A stretch of 64,000 nt of DNA from an uncultured Acetatifactor sp. (GTDB taxonomy: Bacteria; Bacillota; Clostridia; Lachnospirales; Lachnospiraceae): the NCBI GenBank assembly GCA_910588225.1, contig CAJUQT010000004.1, positions 24,393 through 88,392 on the forward strand. Direction: 5' to 3'. The first letter of the stretch is position 1. The number at the start of each line of letters is the position of its first letter. Shown here piece by piece: positions 45,464-53,943 of this stretch. A program made the position numbers and the translations under genes. Under the pieces are notes generated by a model. The model was not told the origin of the DNA and ran no database searches. It saw nothing but the letters and a program-made list of their open reading frames with translations.

Positions 45464-45685
45464 TCACCTCTCATTATCCGGGCGGCCGGCATTCATGTCC
45501 GTGTAGCAGTCCAGCAGGCCCACTGTCTCGTTGGCCGGGCGGCCGTACATATTACAGCATTTGTGTGAAACTTCTCCGTCAATACTTTTCTCCTCATCCA
45601 TCTCCACACTCATTCGAACCACCCCCATCTGCGTCTCCTGGTCCAGATGATTCAGAATGTCCTCTATCAGCTTTTCATTATCCAT
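45464..45685 (-). CDS. Small hypothetical protein with CC-motif
   Basis: A 73-residue product starting MDNEKLIEDIL and containing HKCCNMYGRPANETVGLLD. ATG 45685 has AAAGGAGG about 10 bases upstream; the longer frame to 45769 adds a Lys/Arg-rich low-complexity part that is probably untranslated. The paired cysteines and a following Cys could bind metal, but I do not recognise the family. It lies 106 bases after the serine hydrolase and is probably in its message. Confidence 0.6.
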   Translation of the reverse strand: MDNEKLIEDILNHLDQETQMGVVRMSVEMDEEKSIDGEVSHKCCNMYGRPANETVGLLDCYTDMNAGRPDNER

Positions 45686-45791
45686 TTTCCTTCGGCCTCC
45701 TTTCCTGGCTCTCTCTGCCTCACTTTCCCGTTTTCTTTTCTGCCTCTGCTTTCCTTCCATCCTTTTCAATTGGCTTTCCAGAGCCCTTCTC

Positions 45792-47234
45792 TCAGACCTC
45801 CCGCCGCCCGGAACCCGTCCCCTTATAATACTGTAAAAACGGTTCCCCGGTGCTCACCATCCGCACACTGAGTCTCTCATCCTTCCACCCGAAATCCATG
45901 CCCACATGTCCCTGTTCTTCATCCGTTATAAAGCAATGCAGCAGAAAATGGCCATGCTTCCACTCTCCCCTGCATTCACATCGATAGCAGGTACCGGGAA
46001 AGTTCTGCATCCGCCAGTCTTCTGTATCAAAGGCCAGCTCCCGCACACCATCCGGATTCTCAAAGCGAAGCTTTTTTTGCTTCCAGTCAAACTCCAGCCA
46101 GATCCATTTCATTGGATTTTCATGGAAAATATATCGTTCAGGCCGGACTGCAGTTTCCACCGACAGTATGTCATCCCCGCGCATCGTTCCTTTCCGCAGC
46201 TCTTCCTCCCTCTGCGCGCTTCCATCCTGCCCTTCCTTCTCCCCGCACCCGGCACATACCGCCGGAAAGAGGATATCGTAAAAACTGTCGTATATCATCT
46301 GCAGCCCCGTCGGATTGCCGATGGTATCCGCCATGGTCACAAGGCAGAAGTCCAATTCCGGAAAGCACAGTGCCAGCTGACCGCCCATGCCGTACATGGT
46401 AAAGCCATGATGATGTTCTCTGCCGGGAACACTTCTTGGCATCCAGAACAGATAGCCGTATCCGCCCTGCTCATCCAGCACAGGCTGCAGATCCGTGGGC
46501 ACCTGGTTTGCTGTGGCCTGCCGCATAAAGTCTGCCGGCAGCAGCTCCTCTCCATCCATCATGCCATAATGACTGCACAGCCAGGCCGCCTTTGCCATAT
46601 CCCGCAAAGTGCACATGAGCCCGCTGCCTCCCTGAGATACCCCCTGTGGATCCTTCAGAATGTATGCCTCCACGGAAAATCCCAGCCTATCCAGCACTTC
46701 CCGGCGCAGAAAATCCAGCATATCCATGCCTGTCAGCTTTTCTACCAGCGCCGCCAGCACATGAGAGGAAGAAGTGTCATAGGAAAAAACTGTTCCCGGC
46801 ACATGATCCGGCTTTACCTGAAAAAAGGATTCCACCCAGTCATCCCGCTCATAGCGTTTAAAGGTGGTGGACGCATAGCAGGTACGCATGGTCAGCATCT
46901 CACGTATGGTCATCTCTCGACACCAGGGATGGGGTCCCTCTTTCGGCAGTTTCTCAGGAAAATAGTCACAGATTGCATCCTCCAGCGCAATTTTCTTCTG
47001 CTTCAGCAAAAGTCCCACAGCCATGGAAGTAAAACTTTTGGTAATAGAATACATTCTGTGCAAAGTATCCTGTCCGTAAGGCGCGTAATACTTTTCTCCC
47101 ACAATATCCTTCCCACACAGAATCAGATATCCGTGCATTTTAACGCCCAGACGCGCCAGACGCTCTTCAAATCCTTTCACCGCCGCGGAAGAAATACCAT
47201 ATTTCTCCGGTTTCACATCTTTAAATTCCAGCAT
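45792..47234 (-). CDS. Beta-lactamase-fold serine hydrolase
   Basis: A 480-residue cytoplasmic-looking protein of the class C beta-lactamase/esterase family. The nucleophile Ser63 and Lys66 form the SxxK motif in MYSITKSF, and the Tyr of FSYDTSSSHVLAAL is the likely second catalytic residue. A C-terminal beta-rich extension of about 120 residues follows residue 350. Such proteins in sugar clusters are often esterases rather than drug-resistance enzymes. GAGGGG lies 8 bases before ATG 47234. The substrate is unknown. Confidence 0.88.
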   Translation of the reverse strand: MLEFKDVKPEKYGISSAAVKGFEERLARLGVKMHGYLILCGKDIVGEKYYAPYGQDTLHRMYSITKSFTSMAVGLLLKQKKIALEDAICDYFPEKLPKEGPHPWCREMTIREMLTMRTCYASTTFKRYERDDWVESFFQVKPDHVPGTVFSYDTSSSHVLAALVEKLTGMDMLDFLRREVLDRLGFSVEAYILKDPQGVSQGGSGLMCTLRDMAKAAWLCSHYGMMDGEELLPADFMRQATANQVPTDLQPVLDEQGGYGYLFWMPRSVPGREHHHGFTMYGMGGQLALCFPELDFCLVTMADTIGNPTGLQMIYDSFYDILFPAVCAGCGEKEGQDGSAQREEELRKGTMRGDDILSVETAVRPERYIFHENPMKWIWLEFDWKQKKLRFENPDGVRELAFDTEDWRMQNFPGTCYRCECRGEWKHGHFLLHCFITDEEQGHVGMDFGWKDERLSVRMVSTGEPFLQYYKGTGSGRREV

Positions 47235-47273
47235 GATAATCACCCCTCTTTTTTCCTGTCACCTGTCGTTTCT

Positions 47274-47302
47274 ATTATATACAACATCCGGCCAAGCTTC
47301 AA
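47274..47302 (-). promoter_or_regulatory. Promoter of the serine hydrolase gene
   Basis: On the minus strand TTGAAG (47297-47302) and TATAAT (47274-47279) are 17 bases apart, about 40 bases before the start codon. Confidence 0.75.
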
Positions 47303-47400
47303 TGTATAAGCCCTATTTCATCAAAATTTGCAGTGTGCCCTGTCTGAACCGTTACACTGTCAGAATACATTTCTCCGGTTATTTTGTGTCACCGCAGAAA

Positions 47401-47432
47401 ACGGCAGCAGCACGTTTCCGCACTGCCGCCGT
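47401..47432 (-). terminator. Terminator of the importer 2 operon
   Basis: On the minus strand ACGGCGGCAG pairs with CTGCTGCCGT (one G-U pair) and is followed by TTTTC. It lies just after the binding-protein stop at 47455. Confidence 0.75.
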
Positions 47433-47454
47433 CTTCTTTCTCCGTTTTCACACC

Positions 47455-49047
47455 TTATTTATTTGCCAGGAATTCGTCAAACTGTCTCTGAATCTCCGCA
47501 ATATAGGTATCCCAGCCTGCCTTCTTCAATTCAGCTTTCAGCTCCTCGATATTGGAGTCATAATCCTTCAGACCCGCCAGCATGGGAGTGGCAAGTTCTG
47601 TCCACACATTGTCAATCTGCGCCTTTTCCGTCATGATATTACTGTAATCCACACTGAATCCAAAGCTCACAGAGGGGAGCGCTTTATTATCCCAGTCCTT
47701 GTAGATTTCCATGAATTCATCGGTATATGCCGTGGTAGGACTGGAAATCTTTACATTATAAATCATCCACTCGTAAAACAGCTCTTCCGTACTGATTTTG
47801 GACACCTTGCCATCCACCAGTTCATAGTCCGTTCCTTCCACACCATATGCGAACAGGTTCGCCATCTCTGTGTTTTTCTGAAGCAGATTCACAAACAGCG
47901 CCACGCGGTCTGCCTTTTGAGAAGTCACAGGTACCTGAAACGCAGTGTTTTCATAGGTCATCTTATAGATGGGTTTCTCTGGAGAAATATAATATTCTGC
48001 CGTCTTTCCTTCCGGAACCACAGTCTTCAGGCCCGGCTCATTCTCAATCAATGTGGTTCCGCAGGTGCCTCTCATGATGGAGGTCATATTCGCCTGGAAG
48101 GGCAGAGTCACAGTATTGGTCAGGATATCCTTCGGAATCAGGTCCTGTGCATACCAGTCATTATACAACTTTACTGCCGCTTCGAATTCCGGTGTCTCCA
48201 CAAAGTTAATCAGCTCATTCGTATCCTGGTCAACCCAGACATCCGTCATGCCCTTACAAAGCGGTGTTATATTGCGGTCGCCTGTTCCTCTGATAATATA
48301 TTCGGCGGAAGCCAGCTCATAGGTGGCATACAGGCCATATTCCTCCTTCGCCTTCTTCACATATTCTGTCAGTTCTTCCAAAGTACTGATATTCTTGATG
48401 CCCAGGGCATCCATAATATCCTGACGCACGCACACTGTATTGAACACACCTCCTGTGGGCTTGTTGCCGATGGGAATGGCGTAAACACCGCCGTCAAAAC
48501 GATATGCGTCAAATGCTGTGGGATCCACATTCTCATGCCAGTCAGGAAGATACTTGTCAATGATTCCCGACAGGTCCTGCAGATACCCTTTGCTGTAGCT
48601 GCTGGCCGCCCACTTGGGGTCCACGATGCAGGCATCGAATTCCTGGCCGGAAGCAATCATCAGATCCACTTTTCCTCCCGCGCCGTTCTCTGTCCAGGGC
48701 AGGTACATCAGTTCCACTTCTGTGTTAATCTCGTCAATAAACATCTGCTGGAACTCATTTTCCATCAGCTCCTGCATTCTGGGAGATTCCTCGCCGAAAA
48801 GTACCACCGTAATCTTATCCAGTGTCTCAGGTCTCAGGGATGCCTCTGTCCCGTTTCCTTCCGTCCCGGTGTTTTCTTCGGATACCTCCGCAGACGATTC
48901 CTGCTGGGAACTCTGCTCTGTACTCCCGGAAGCACTTCCGCTGTCCCCGGAAGATGTCCCTTCCTGTCCCGCGTCAGAGCCGCAGCCCGTCAGCAGAGAC
49001 AGCATCAATGCGGTTGTGAGTAATGCTGATAATACTTTCTTTTTCAT
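47455..49047 (-). CDS. Extracellular sugar-binding lipoprotein of importer 2
   Basis: A 530-residue lipoprotein. The signal peptide ends in LLTGC with Cys22 as the lipidated residue, then a Ser/Glu/Gly-rich tether (about 24-70) and a LplA-type binding domain. GGAGGAG lies about 6 bases before ATG 49047. It is the last gene of the regulator-LplB-LplC-binding-protein operon, after a 126-base gap with a hairpin. It is only distantly similar to the importer 1 protein, which suggests a different oligosaccharide. Confidence 0.93.
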   Translation of the reverse strand: MKKKVLSALLTTALMLSLLTGCGSDAGQEGTSSGDSGSASGSTEQSSQQESSAEVSEENTGTEGNGTEASLRPETLDKITVVLFGEESPRMQELMENEFQQMFIDEINTEVELMYLPWTENGAGGKVDLMIASGQEFDACIVDPKWAASSYSKGYLQDLSGIIDKYLPDWHENVDPTAFDAYRFDGGVYAIPIGNKPTGGVFNTVCVRQDIMDALGIKNISTLEELTEYVKKAKEEYGLYATYELASAEYIIRGTGDRNITPLCKGMTDVWVDQDTNELINFVETPEFEAAVKLYNDWYAQDLIPKDILTNTVTLPFQANMTSIMRGTCGTTLIENEPGLKTVVPEGKTAEYYISPEKPIYKMTYENTAFQVPVTSQKADRVALFVNLLQKNTEMANLFAYGVEGTDYELVDGKVSKISTEELFYEWMIYNVKISSPTTAYTDEFMEIYKDWDNKALPSVSFGFSVDYSNIMTEKAQIDNVWTELATPMLAGLKDYDSNIEELKAELKKAGWDTYIAEIQRQFDEFLANK

Positions 49048-49074
49048 TCTTCTCCTCCAGTCTTTTTGTTGATT

Positions 49075-49101
49075 TATAGATAGTTCAGGCGAACTATTTA
49101 T
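49075..49101 (-). promoter_or_regulatory. Hairpin before the importer 2 binding-protein gene
   Basis: ATAGTTC (49080-49086) and GAACTAT (49091-49097) form a perfect stem with a 4-base loop, extended by weaker pairs. It occupies the same place in the operon as the hairpin at 11607-11644 and may give higher binding-protein output. Confidence 0.5.
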
Positions 49102-49173
49102 CTGGTTATACTTCTGTAAATCCTCCGTGTCACAGGCCCTGCCTCTGACCTCCTCCGTACACCTGTCCTCAGT

Positions 49174-50079
49174 TTACCCTTTGACTGCCCCCACAATCAC
49201 GCCTTTCGTAATATACTTCTGTGCAAAAGGGTACAGCAGAATAATGGGGCCGATGGTGACACAGATGGTTGCCATCTTCGTCGTTTCCAGAGGAATATTG
49301 ATGTTATACCCCAGGGAAGCATTAGCCTGGTTGGCGATAAACTGCACATTTGCCAGCATATTGTACAGATAGTACTGCAGCGGATAGAGCTTCTGTTTAT
49401 TGATAAACATCAGCGCCAGGTAATAATCATTCCAATAGCTCAGCGCATAGAACAATCCCACTGTCACCAGTCCCACTTTCGCCAGCGGAAAATAGATGAT
49501 TCCGAAAATCTTCAGATAGCTGGCGCCGTCAATTTTCGCCGCTTCCGCCAGCTCCTCCGGTATGGATTTGAAGAAATTCCTCAGAAGAAATACATTAAAG
49601 GCGTTCATACAGCAGGGCAGAATCAGAGCCCAGAATTTGTCGGTGAGCTGATAGTATTTGGTACACATAATATACCAGGGCAGCAGGCCCGCCGAGAAAA
49701 TCATGGGAATATACAGGAACATGTTCAGAGCACCCCTGGGCCTGAATTCCTTCACTGTCAGCACATAGGCAAATGCCGCTGATATCAGCACCGAAAACAG
49801 TGTGCCGGCCACAGTTACGGCAATGGTGACACAATACGCATTCATGATATTTTTCCCCAGAGAACCCAATATCATTTTATAGGCCTCCAGGCTGAACTTT
49901 TTCGGTATCACGCTGTAACCGTTTACCGTGACGGACACTTCGTCTGAAAAGGATGTGCCCACGGCCAGCAACAGCGGATAGAGGCAGATCACTGCGAAAA
50001 AACCGATAAAAATATAGAAGAAAATTCTCAGAGCCCTGTCGGACCTGGACTGTTTGATTGTCTGCTTTTTCTTTTCCAT
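49174..50079 (-). CDS. Carbohydrate ABC permease, LplC/YtcP type (importer 2)
   Basis: A 301-residue permease with six predicted helices and the EAA loop EEAEAAKIDGASY-like segment (ELAEAAKIDGASYLKIF) and C-terminal VGAVKG. It pairs with the LplB-type gene that ends 11 bases upstream. The ribosome site GAGGTGTGGG is close to ATG 50079. No ATPase gene is in the operon. Confidence 0.94.
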   Translation of the reverse strand: MEKKKQTIKQSRSDRALRIFFYIFIGFFAVICLYPLLLAVGTSFSDEVSVTVNGYSVIPKKFSLEAYKMILGSLGKNIMNAYCVTIAVTVAGTLFSVLISAAFAYVLTVKEFRPRGALNMFLYIPMIFSAGLLPWYIMCTKYYQLTDKFWALILPCCMNAFNVFLLRNFFKSIPEELAEAAKIDGASYLKIFGIIYFPLAKVGLVTVGLFYALSYWNDYYLALMFINKQKLYPLQYYLYNMLANVQFIANQANASLGYNINIPLETTKMATICVTIGPIILLYPFAQKYITKGVIVGAVKG

Positions 50080-50090
50080 CCCACACCTCT

Positions 50091-51056
50091 CTAAAACAAC
50101 CGATATTCTTTATCGAATTTACCCACCAGCCAGTTGGAAAACAGCACCAGTGCAAAGCCGAACATGGACTGGTAGAGGCCTACCGCCGAACCCATGACAA
50201 AATCTCCCATACCGATGACTGAGCGATATACATAAGTGTCAATGATATCCGTTGTCTCCAGCAGCATGGAAGACAGATTGGTGATAGACATCATCATCGT
50301 CAGGTCGCCGCTCATGATCTTGCCGATGGACAGCAGGAACATAATGACAATCGTCGGTTTCAGCAGTGGAATCGTGATATATCGAATTCTCTGCCACAGA
50401 TTTGCCCCGTCCACCTGGGCGGATTCGTACAGCGATGTGTCAAATCCGGCAATGGTGGAAAAATAGATAATGCCATTGTAACCCGCCCCTTTCCAGATAT
50501 TGCAGAGGGTGAGGATAATCCGCCAGTATTTCGGGTCATTATAGAAATCCACTTTGTCGAATCCCAGAGTGACCAGGAGATTATTAATGGCGCCTCCGTC
50601 GTAGTTCAGCAGTGCCCTCAGGATACCTCCTGCCACCACCCAGGAAATAAAATAAGGCATAATGGACAGGGACTGGGTCGCCTTCAGGTACTTTTTATGA
50701 CGGATTTCGTTGAACATTACAGCCAGCATAACCGCCATGGCCGTGCCGAACACAGTGTAGCACAGGTTCAGAAGAATCGTATTTCTGGTGGCTCTCCATG
50801 CCTTGGAAAAATTGGCGAAAAAGAATTCGAAATTCTTAAATCCCACCCACGGACTTCCGAAAATCCCATCTCTGTAATTGTAGTCTTTGAAAATAATGAC
50901 CAGGCCGCTCATGGGTATGTAAGCAAACATTAATGTAAGTATGATACCCGGCAGGGCCAGCAGCCAAAGCTGATGATACTTTTTGAAGTGACCGGCAATC
51001 CGGTTTTCGGGGCGATGAGCACCGCCCGAATCCTGTTTCTGTCGAGACACAAGCAT
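50091..51056 (-). CDS. Carbohydrate ABC permease, LplB type (importer 2)
   Basis: A 321-residue permease with the N-terminal segment LPGIILTLMFAYIPMSGLVIIFKDY and the EAA-like loop YESAQVDGANLWQRIRYITIPLL, plus about six membrane helices. GAGGAGG lies 9 bases before ATG 51056. It follows the AraC-type regulator gene by 248 bases, and that gap carries the structured leader element L3, so the permease may be controlled separately from the regulator. Confidence 0.94.
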   Translation of the reverse strand: MLVSRQKQDSGGAHRPENRIAGHFKKYHQLWLLALPGIILTLMFAYIPMSGLVIIFKDYNYRDGIFGSPWVGFKNFEFFFANFSKAWRATRNTILLNLCYTVFGTAMAVMLAVMFNEIRHKKYLKATQSLSIMPYFISWVVAGGILRALLNYDGGAINNLLVTLGFDKVDFYNDPKYWRIILTLCNIWKGAGYNGIIYFSTIAGFDTSLYESAQVDGANLWQRIRYITIPLLKPTIVIMFLLSIGKIMSGDLTMMMSITNLSSMLLETTDIIDTYVYRSVIGMGDFVMGSAVGLYQSMFGFALVLFSNWLVGKFDKEYRLF

Positions 51057-51065
51057 GATATCTTC

Positions 51066-51179
51066 CTCCTCATTTTAGTTCCGCAGCAGCCCGTTCCTTG
51101 CCCAAACGCGTGCAGAGGATTTCCGGCCGCCAGACCATGCGTCCGTAATTTCTCTGGGGCAATGAACGGCCTGCTGCTG
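51066..51179 (-). ncRNA. Structured 5' leader element, copy L3
   Basis: On the minus strand the helices are CAGCAG/CTGCTG, CCGTTC/GAACGG, TTGCCC/GGGCAA and CAGAG/CTCTG, with a 9-base bulge CACGCGTTT on the 3' side. TTACGGACG, CGGCCGGAAAT and GCGGAACTAAAATGAGGAG are identical to copy L1. Every helix differs in sequence from L1 yet stays paired, which supports a conserved RNA fold ending at the ribosome site of the LplB-type gene. Confidence 0.72.
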
Positions 51180-51204
51180 ATTCCAGTTCCGCCGCCGGTG
51201 GCGT

Positions 51205-51258
51205 GTGCGGTGTTAAGTAAGAGATAGCATATTCCTGCCTGTGTCTCAATCCAAAAAA
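51205..51258 (-). promoter_or_regulatory. Probable promoter for the importer 2 permease gene
   Basis: On the minus strand TTGAGA and TATCTC are 17 bases apart, with TG just before the -10 box. The -10 is weak. The message would start just upstream of the L3 element. Confidence 0.45.
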
Positions 51259-51304
51259 ATTGTAAATCTGTGGAATTCCGCCAAAATGGGATTATCAAAT
51301 TTTT

Positions 51305-53608
51305 TTACTGCTGTAATTTTTCATCACTTCTGGCATGGTTTTTGCGAAACTGCCCGGGAGTGATACCATATTTCTTCTTGAAGGTAGCCGTAAAATAGGA
51401 GGCGTTAGTGTATCCCACCATCTCGCAGATCTCCTGAATGCTTCTGTTTGCTTCCCGAAGCAGTATCTTCCCGGCCTCCTCAATTCGCAGTGTGGCCAGA
51501 TAATCCGGAAACGCATATCCGCTCCTCTCATTGAAAAGTCTGCTGAAATAAGATGGAGTAATGTGATACATTTCAGCGATAAACTGTGCGCTGATATTGG
51601 GATCCGCATAATTTTTCCGCAGATATGCCATGGCTTTGTCCACCACGTCCTCCCGGTCTGTCTCCTTTGCACGTGTGAGCATGTCGCAGATCTTATCCCG
51701 CATTCCGGAAAACCATTCCCAGGTGTCGTCAAGATATCCGAACTTCCCAAGCTCGGCGGCCAGCCTCTCATAGTCATTTCTGGAAAGTGTCTCAAAATGA
51801 AAATTCAGGGAATTGTAATATTTCATAATCTCAACCGCCATATCAAGCAGCACATCCCGGGCGGTCTGAATCGAATAGTCCTTCAGTTCACCGGTAATCC
51901 GGAAATATTCCTCCGCAAACTTTTCTCTGTCTCCCTCCTTTAACCGCAAAAGCAGATTCTTCGTCTCAATATTGCCCTTGCCGCTCAGCGCCTTTCTCGC
52001 CATCTGCTCTTCCGTGACAATGGCGTCAATGCCATACATAAAGCGATACGCCGTGGCTGCTCTCGCCATCTGATACATGCCTGCCAGCTCCCCGAAGCCT
52101 TCTCTTCCATTGCTGATTCCCGCATCCATGCCCATATGCACCAGTTCTCTGAGTACTGAGAATATCTCCCTGATTTTTTCCACCAGTTCCTCCTCCGCCA
52201 CATTCTGCTCCGTAAACAAAATGACCGCTGTGTACTCCTCATCCATAGGATTCAGGAGAATATCTCCCAGTGGTTTCAGTACCTGTTCCGTGACATTGAC
52301 AATGGTATGATGTACAAACACTCTGACTTCCTCTGTGTGATTCTCCTGTAAATCTTTCATATCGCTGATGCGCAGGCAGATCACGCGGCTGTGTATGCCT
52401 GTCTTCCCGTAAGTTTCCTCCACCCATTCCGGCAGCTTCACCTGAGATGTTCTGCTTCCCAGATAGCGCGCCAGTTCCTCCTGTTCCTTCCGGATATTCA
52501 GATCATTCATGGTCTGCACCATAGTCCGGTATGTCTGCACGATACCTGCCAGCTCAGTTTTCCCCACACGTTGGGATATATTTTCCGAGGGCTGCCCGGA
52601 AGCACCAGCGGAATTGGTGGTCTGGATAGCCGCATCAATGGGAGAATACACCCAGTTGGACATGACAAAAGCAAACAGCAGCACCAGAAACACCAGCAGC
52701 AGAACAATTCCGATAAAAGTATTCCGCATGTGAACAATGGATACCGCCACATATTTATAAGGAAGAAAGTGCATCAGATAAAAGCCGTTTTCCATGCTCA
52801 CACAGGAAACCAGATAGCTGTCTTCCCTGATATCGGCCAGTTCTGAATGTTTTATATTGCTGCTCTTCAGAAATTCCCGGAGTATTTCTTCCTGTAACTG
52901 CTCTCCTTTCGTATATCCCGCACCACAGGTATGAACCACATTGCCCTCCGCATCTGTCAGCAGGTACTGCTCTCCTTCCCGTTCCGGCCGGAATATATTC
53001 TCCATAATCCTCCCCATATCCAGCCCGATGATGATGCCGCTTTCTTTTTCTCCTGTACCGGTATTCTGCTCCCCTGCCGTAATATACAGAAGCGTACGGC
53101 TGCTTCCGTAGACATCAATGTAATATTTCACCCCATACCTGCCGAACCGGCTCTGGTAAAAGGTCTCTATCATCATTTTGTCTGCCTGTTCATCCAGAGG
53201 ATAGGCCGGATTACTGCACTTAATCCGATACTCATCTCCCTTCAGCACATAGACAGACTGAAACATGGGCTCAATCATGACCATGTTCAGCACTTTCTGC
53301 GCCGCCACGCTCATATCGCCATCCCAGGAAAAGTCCGACTTTGCCAGCGCCTTTTTCACATAAGAGTCATTCCTGAGCACCTCCATGGTATTTTCCATCA
53401 GGTCCATGTAATTGTTCACCGTCAGAGAAGAGGCGTAAAGCGTGTTGCCGTCATTCAGCTTCTCCGTCTCAATCCGACTCGCCCGAAACCAGCAAAATCC
53501 CCAGATACATGCCAGAAAAATGCACAGCGCCGGCAAAATGAATACTGCGCTGAACATATTCCTGAAAATCTTCTTTCCTTTGTACTTGCTCAATAAACCT
53601 TTTCCCAT
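51305..53608 (-). CDS. Membrane-bound AraC-family regulator with extracellular sensor
   Basis: A 767-residue one-protein sensor. A membrane helix near residues 18-41, a large extracellular region (about 42-290, Cache-like in outline) and a second helix near 293-318 are followed by a cytoplasmic linker and a degenerate cyclase-like region. The C-terminal AraC domain (about 665-767) carries ISAQFIAEMYHITPSYFSRLF and YTNASYFTATFKKKYG. The start at 53608 was chosen because AGGGGAG lies 4 bases upstream. It directly precedes the importer 2 genes and is likely to sense a sugar outside the cell and activate them. No separate kinase is needed. Confidence 0.9.
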   Translation of the reverse strand: MGKGLLSKYKGKKIFRNMFSAVFILPALCIFLACIWGFCWFRASRIETEKLNDGNTLYASSLTVNNYMDLMENTMEVLRNDSYVKKALAKSDFSWDGDMSVAAQKVLNMVMIEPMFQSVYVLKGDEYRIKCSNPAYPLDEQADKMMIETFYQSRFGRYGVKYYIDVYGSSRTLLYITAGEQNTGTGEKESGIIIGLDMGRIMENIFRPEREGEQYLLTDAEGNVVHTCGAGYTKGEQLQEEILREFLKSSNIKHSELADIREDSYLVSCVSMENGFYLMHFLPYKYVAVSIVHMRNTFIGIVLLLVFLVLLFAFVMSNWVYSPIDAAIQTTNSAGASGQPSENISQRVGKTELAGIVQTYRTMVQTMNDLNIRKEQEELARYLGSRTSQVKLPEWVEETYGKTGIHSRVICLRISDMKDLQENHTEEVRVFVHHTIVNVTEQVLKPLGDILLNPMDEEYTAVILFTEQNVAEEELVEKIREIFSVLRELVHMGMDAGISNGREGFGELAGMYQMARAATAYRFMYGIDAIVTEEQMARKALSGKGNIETKNLLLRLKEGDREKFAEEYFRITGELKDYSIQTARDVLLDMAVEIMKYYNSLNFHFETLSRNDYERLAAELGKFGYLDDTWEWFSGMRDKICDMLTRAKETDREDVVDKAMAYLRKNYADPNISAQFIAEMYHITPSYFSRLFNERSGYAFPDYLATLRIEEAGKILLREANRSIQEICEMVGYTNASYFTATFKKKYGITPGQFRKNHARSDEKLQQ

Positions 53609-53943
53609 AATTCTCCCCTGCCTGTTCTTTGTCTGCTGCCCTGTGCGCATAGGTCCGGGCAGAGCCCCGAAACCCAGGAGCATGGGTTTCGGGTTCTCTT
53701 CGCTCGTCAAATGCCTAAAGAGACAGTTGTTCGAGCAATCTCGACATCTGTCTCTTCGGGCACTTGACTCTGCCCTGTGCGCATATTATATCATGTCTCC
53801 GCCGCAAAAAAATAAAATGACAAAAACACGATAGTAGTGTAAAATTTTATAATTGCAGTCCCAAAGACTGTATTTTACAATGATTTCAGCTGTGGCAGTC
53901 CGCTGCCGCTCAGAATTTAATCATTTCAGAAAGGTATTTTATT
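53609..53943. promoter_or_regulatory. Gap with hairpin-rich leader and two promoters
   Basis: This 335-base gap separates the minus-strand AraC regulator from the plus-strand pectinesterase. For the minus strand TATAAT lies at 53785-53790 with no good -35; for the plus strand TATAAT lies at 53848-53853, also without one. Both may need activators. The middle holds the hairpin-rich block at 53636-53785. Confidence 0.45.
53636..53785 (-). repeat. Hairpin-rich element bounded by 16-bp direct repeats
   Basis: CTGCCCTGTGCGCATA occurs at 53636-53651 and 53770-53785. Between them are two strong hairpins: CCCGAAACCC with GGGTTTCGGG (53665-53692) and GTCAAATGCC-AAGAGACAG with CTGTCTCTT-GGCA-TTGAC (53706-53768). 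GGGCAGAG and CTCTGCCC could close both into a three-way junction in the message of the AraC regulator. It could be a small inserted element or a structured leader. Confidence 0.6.
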
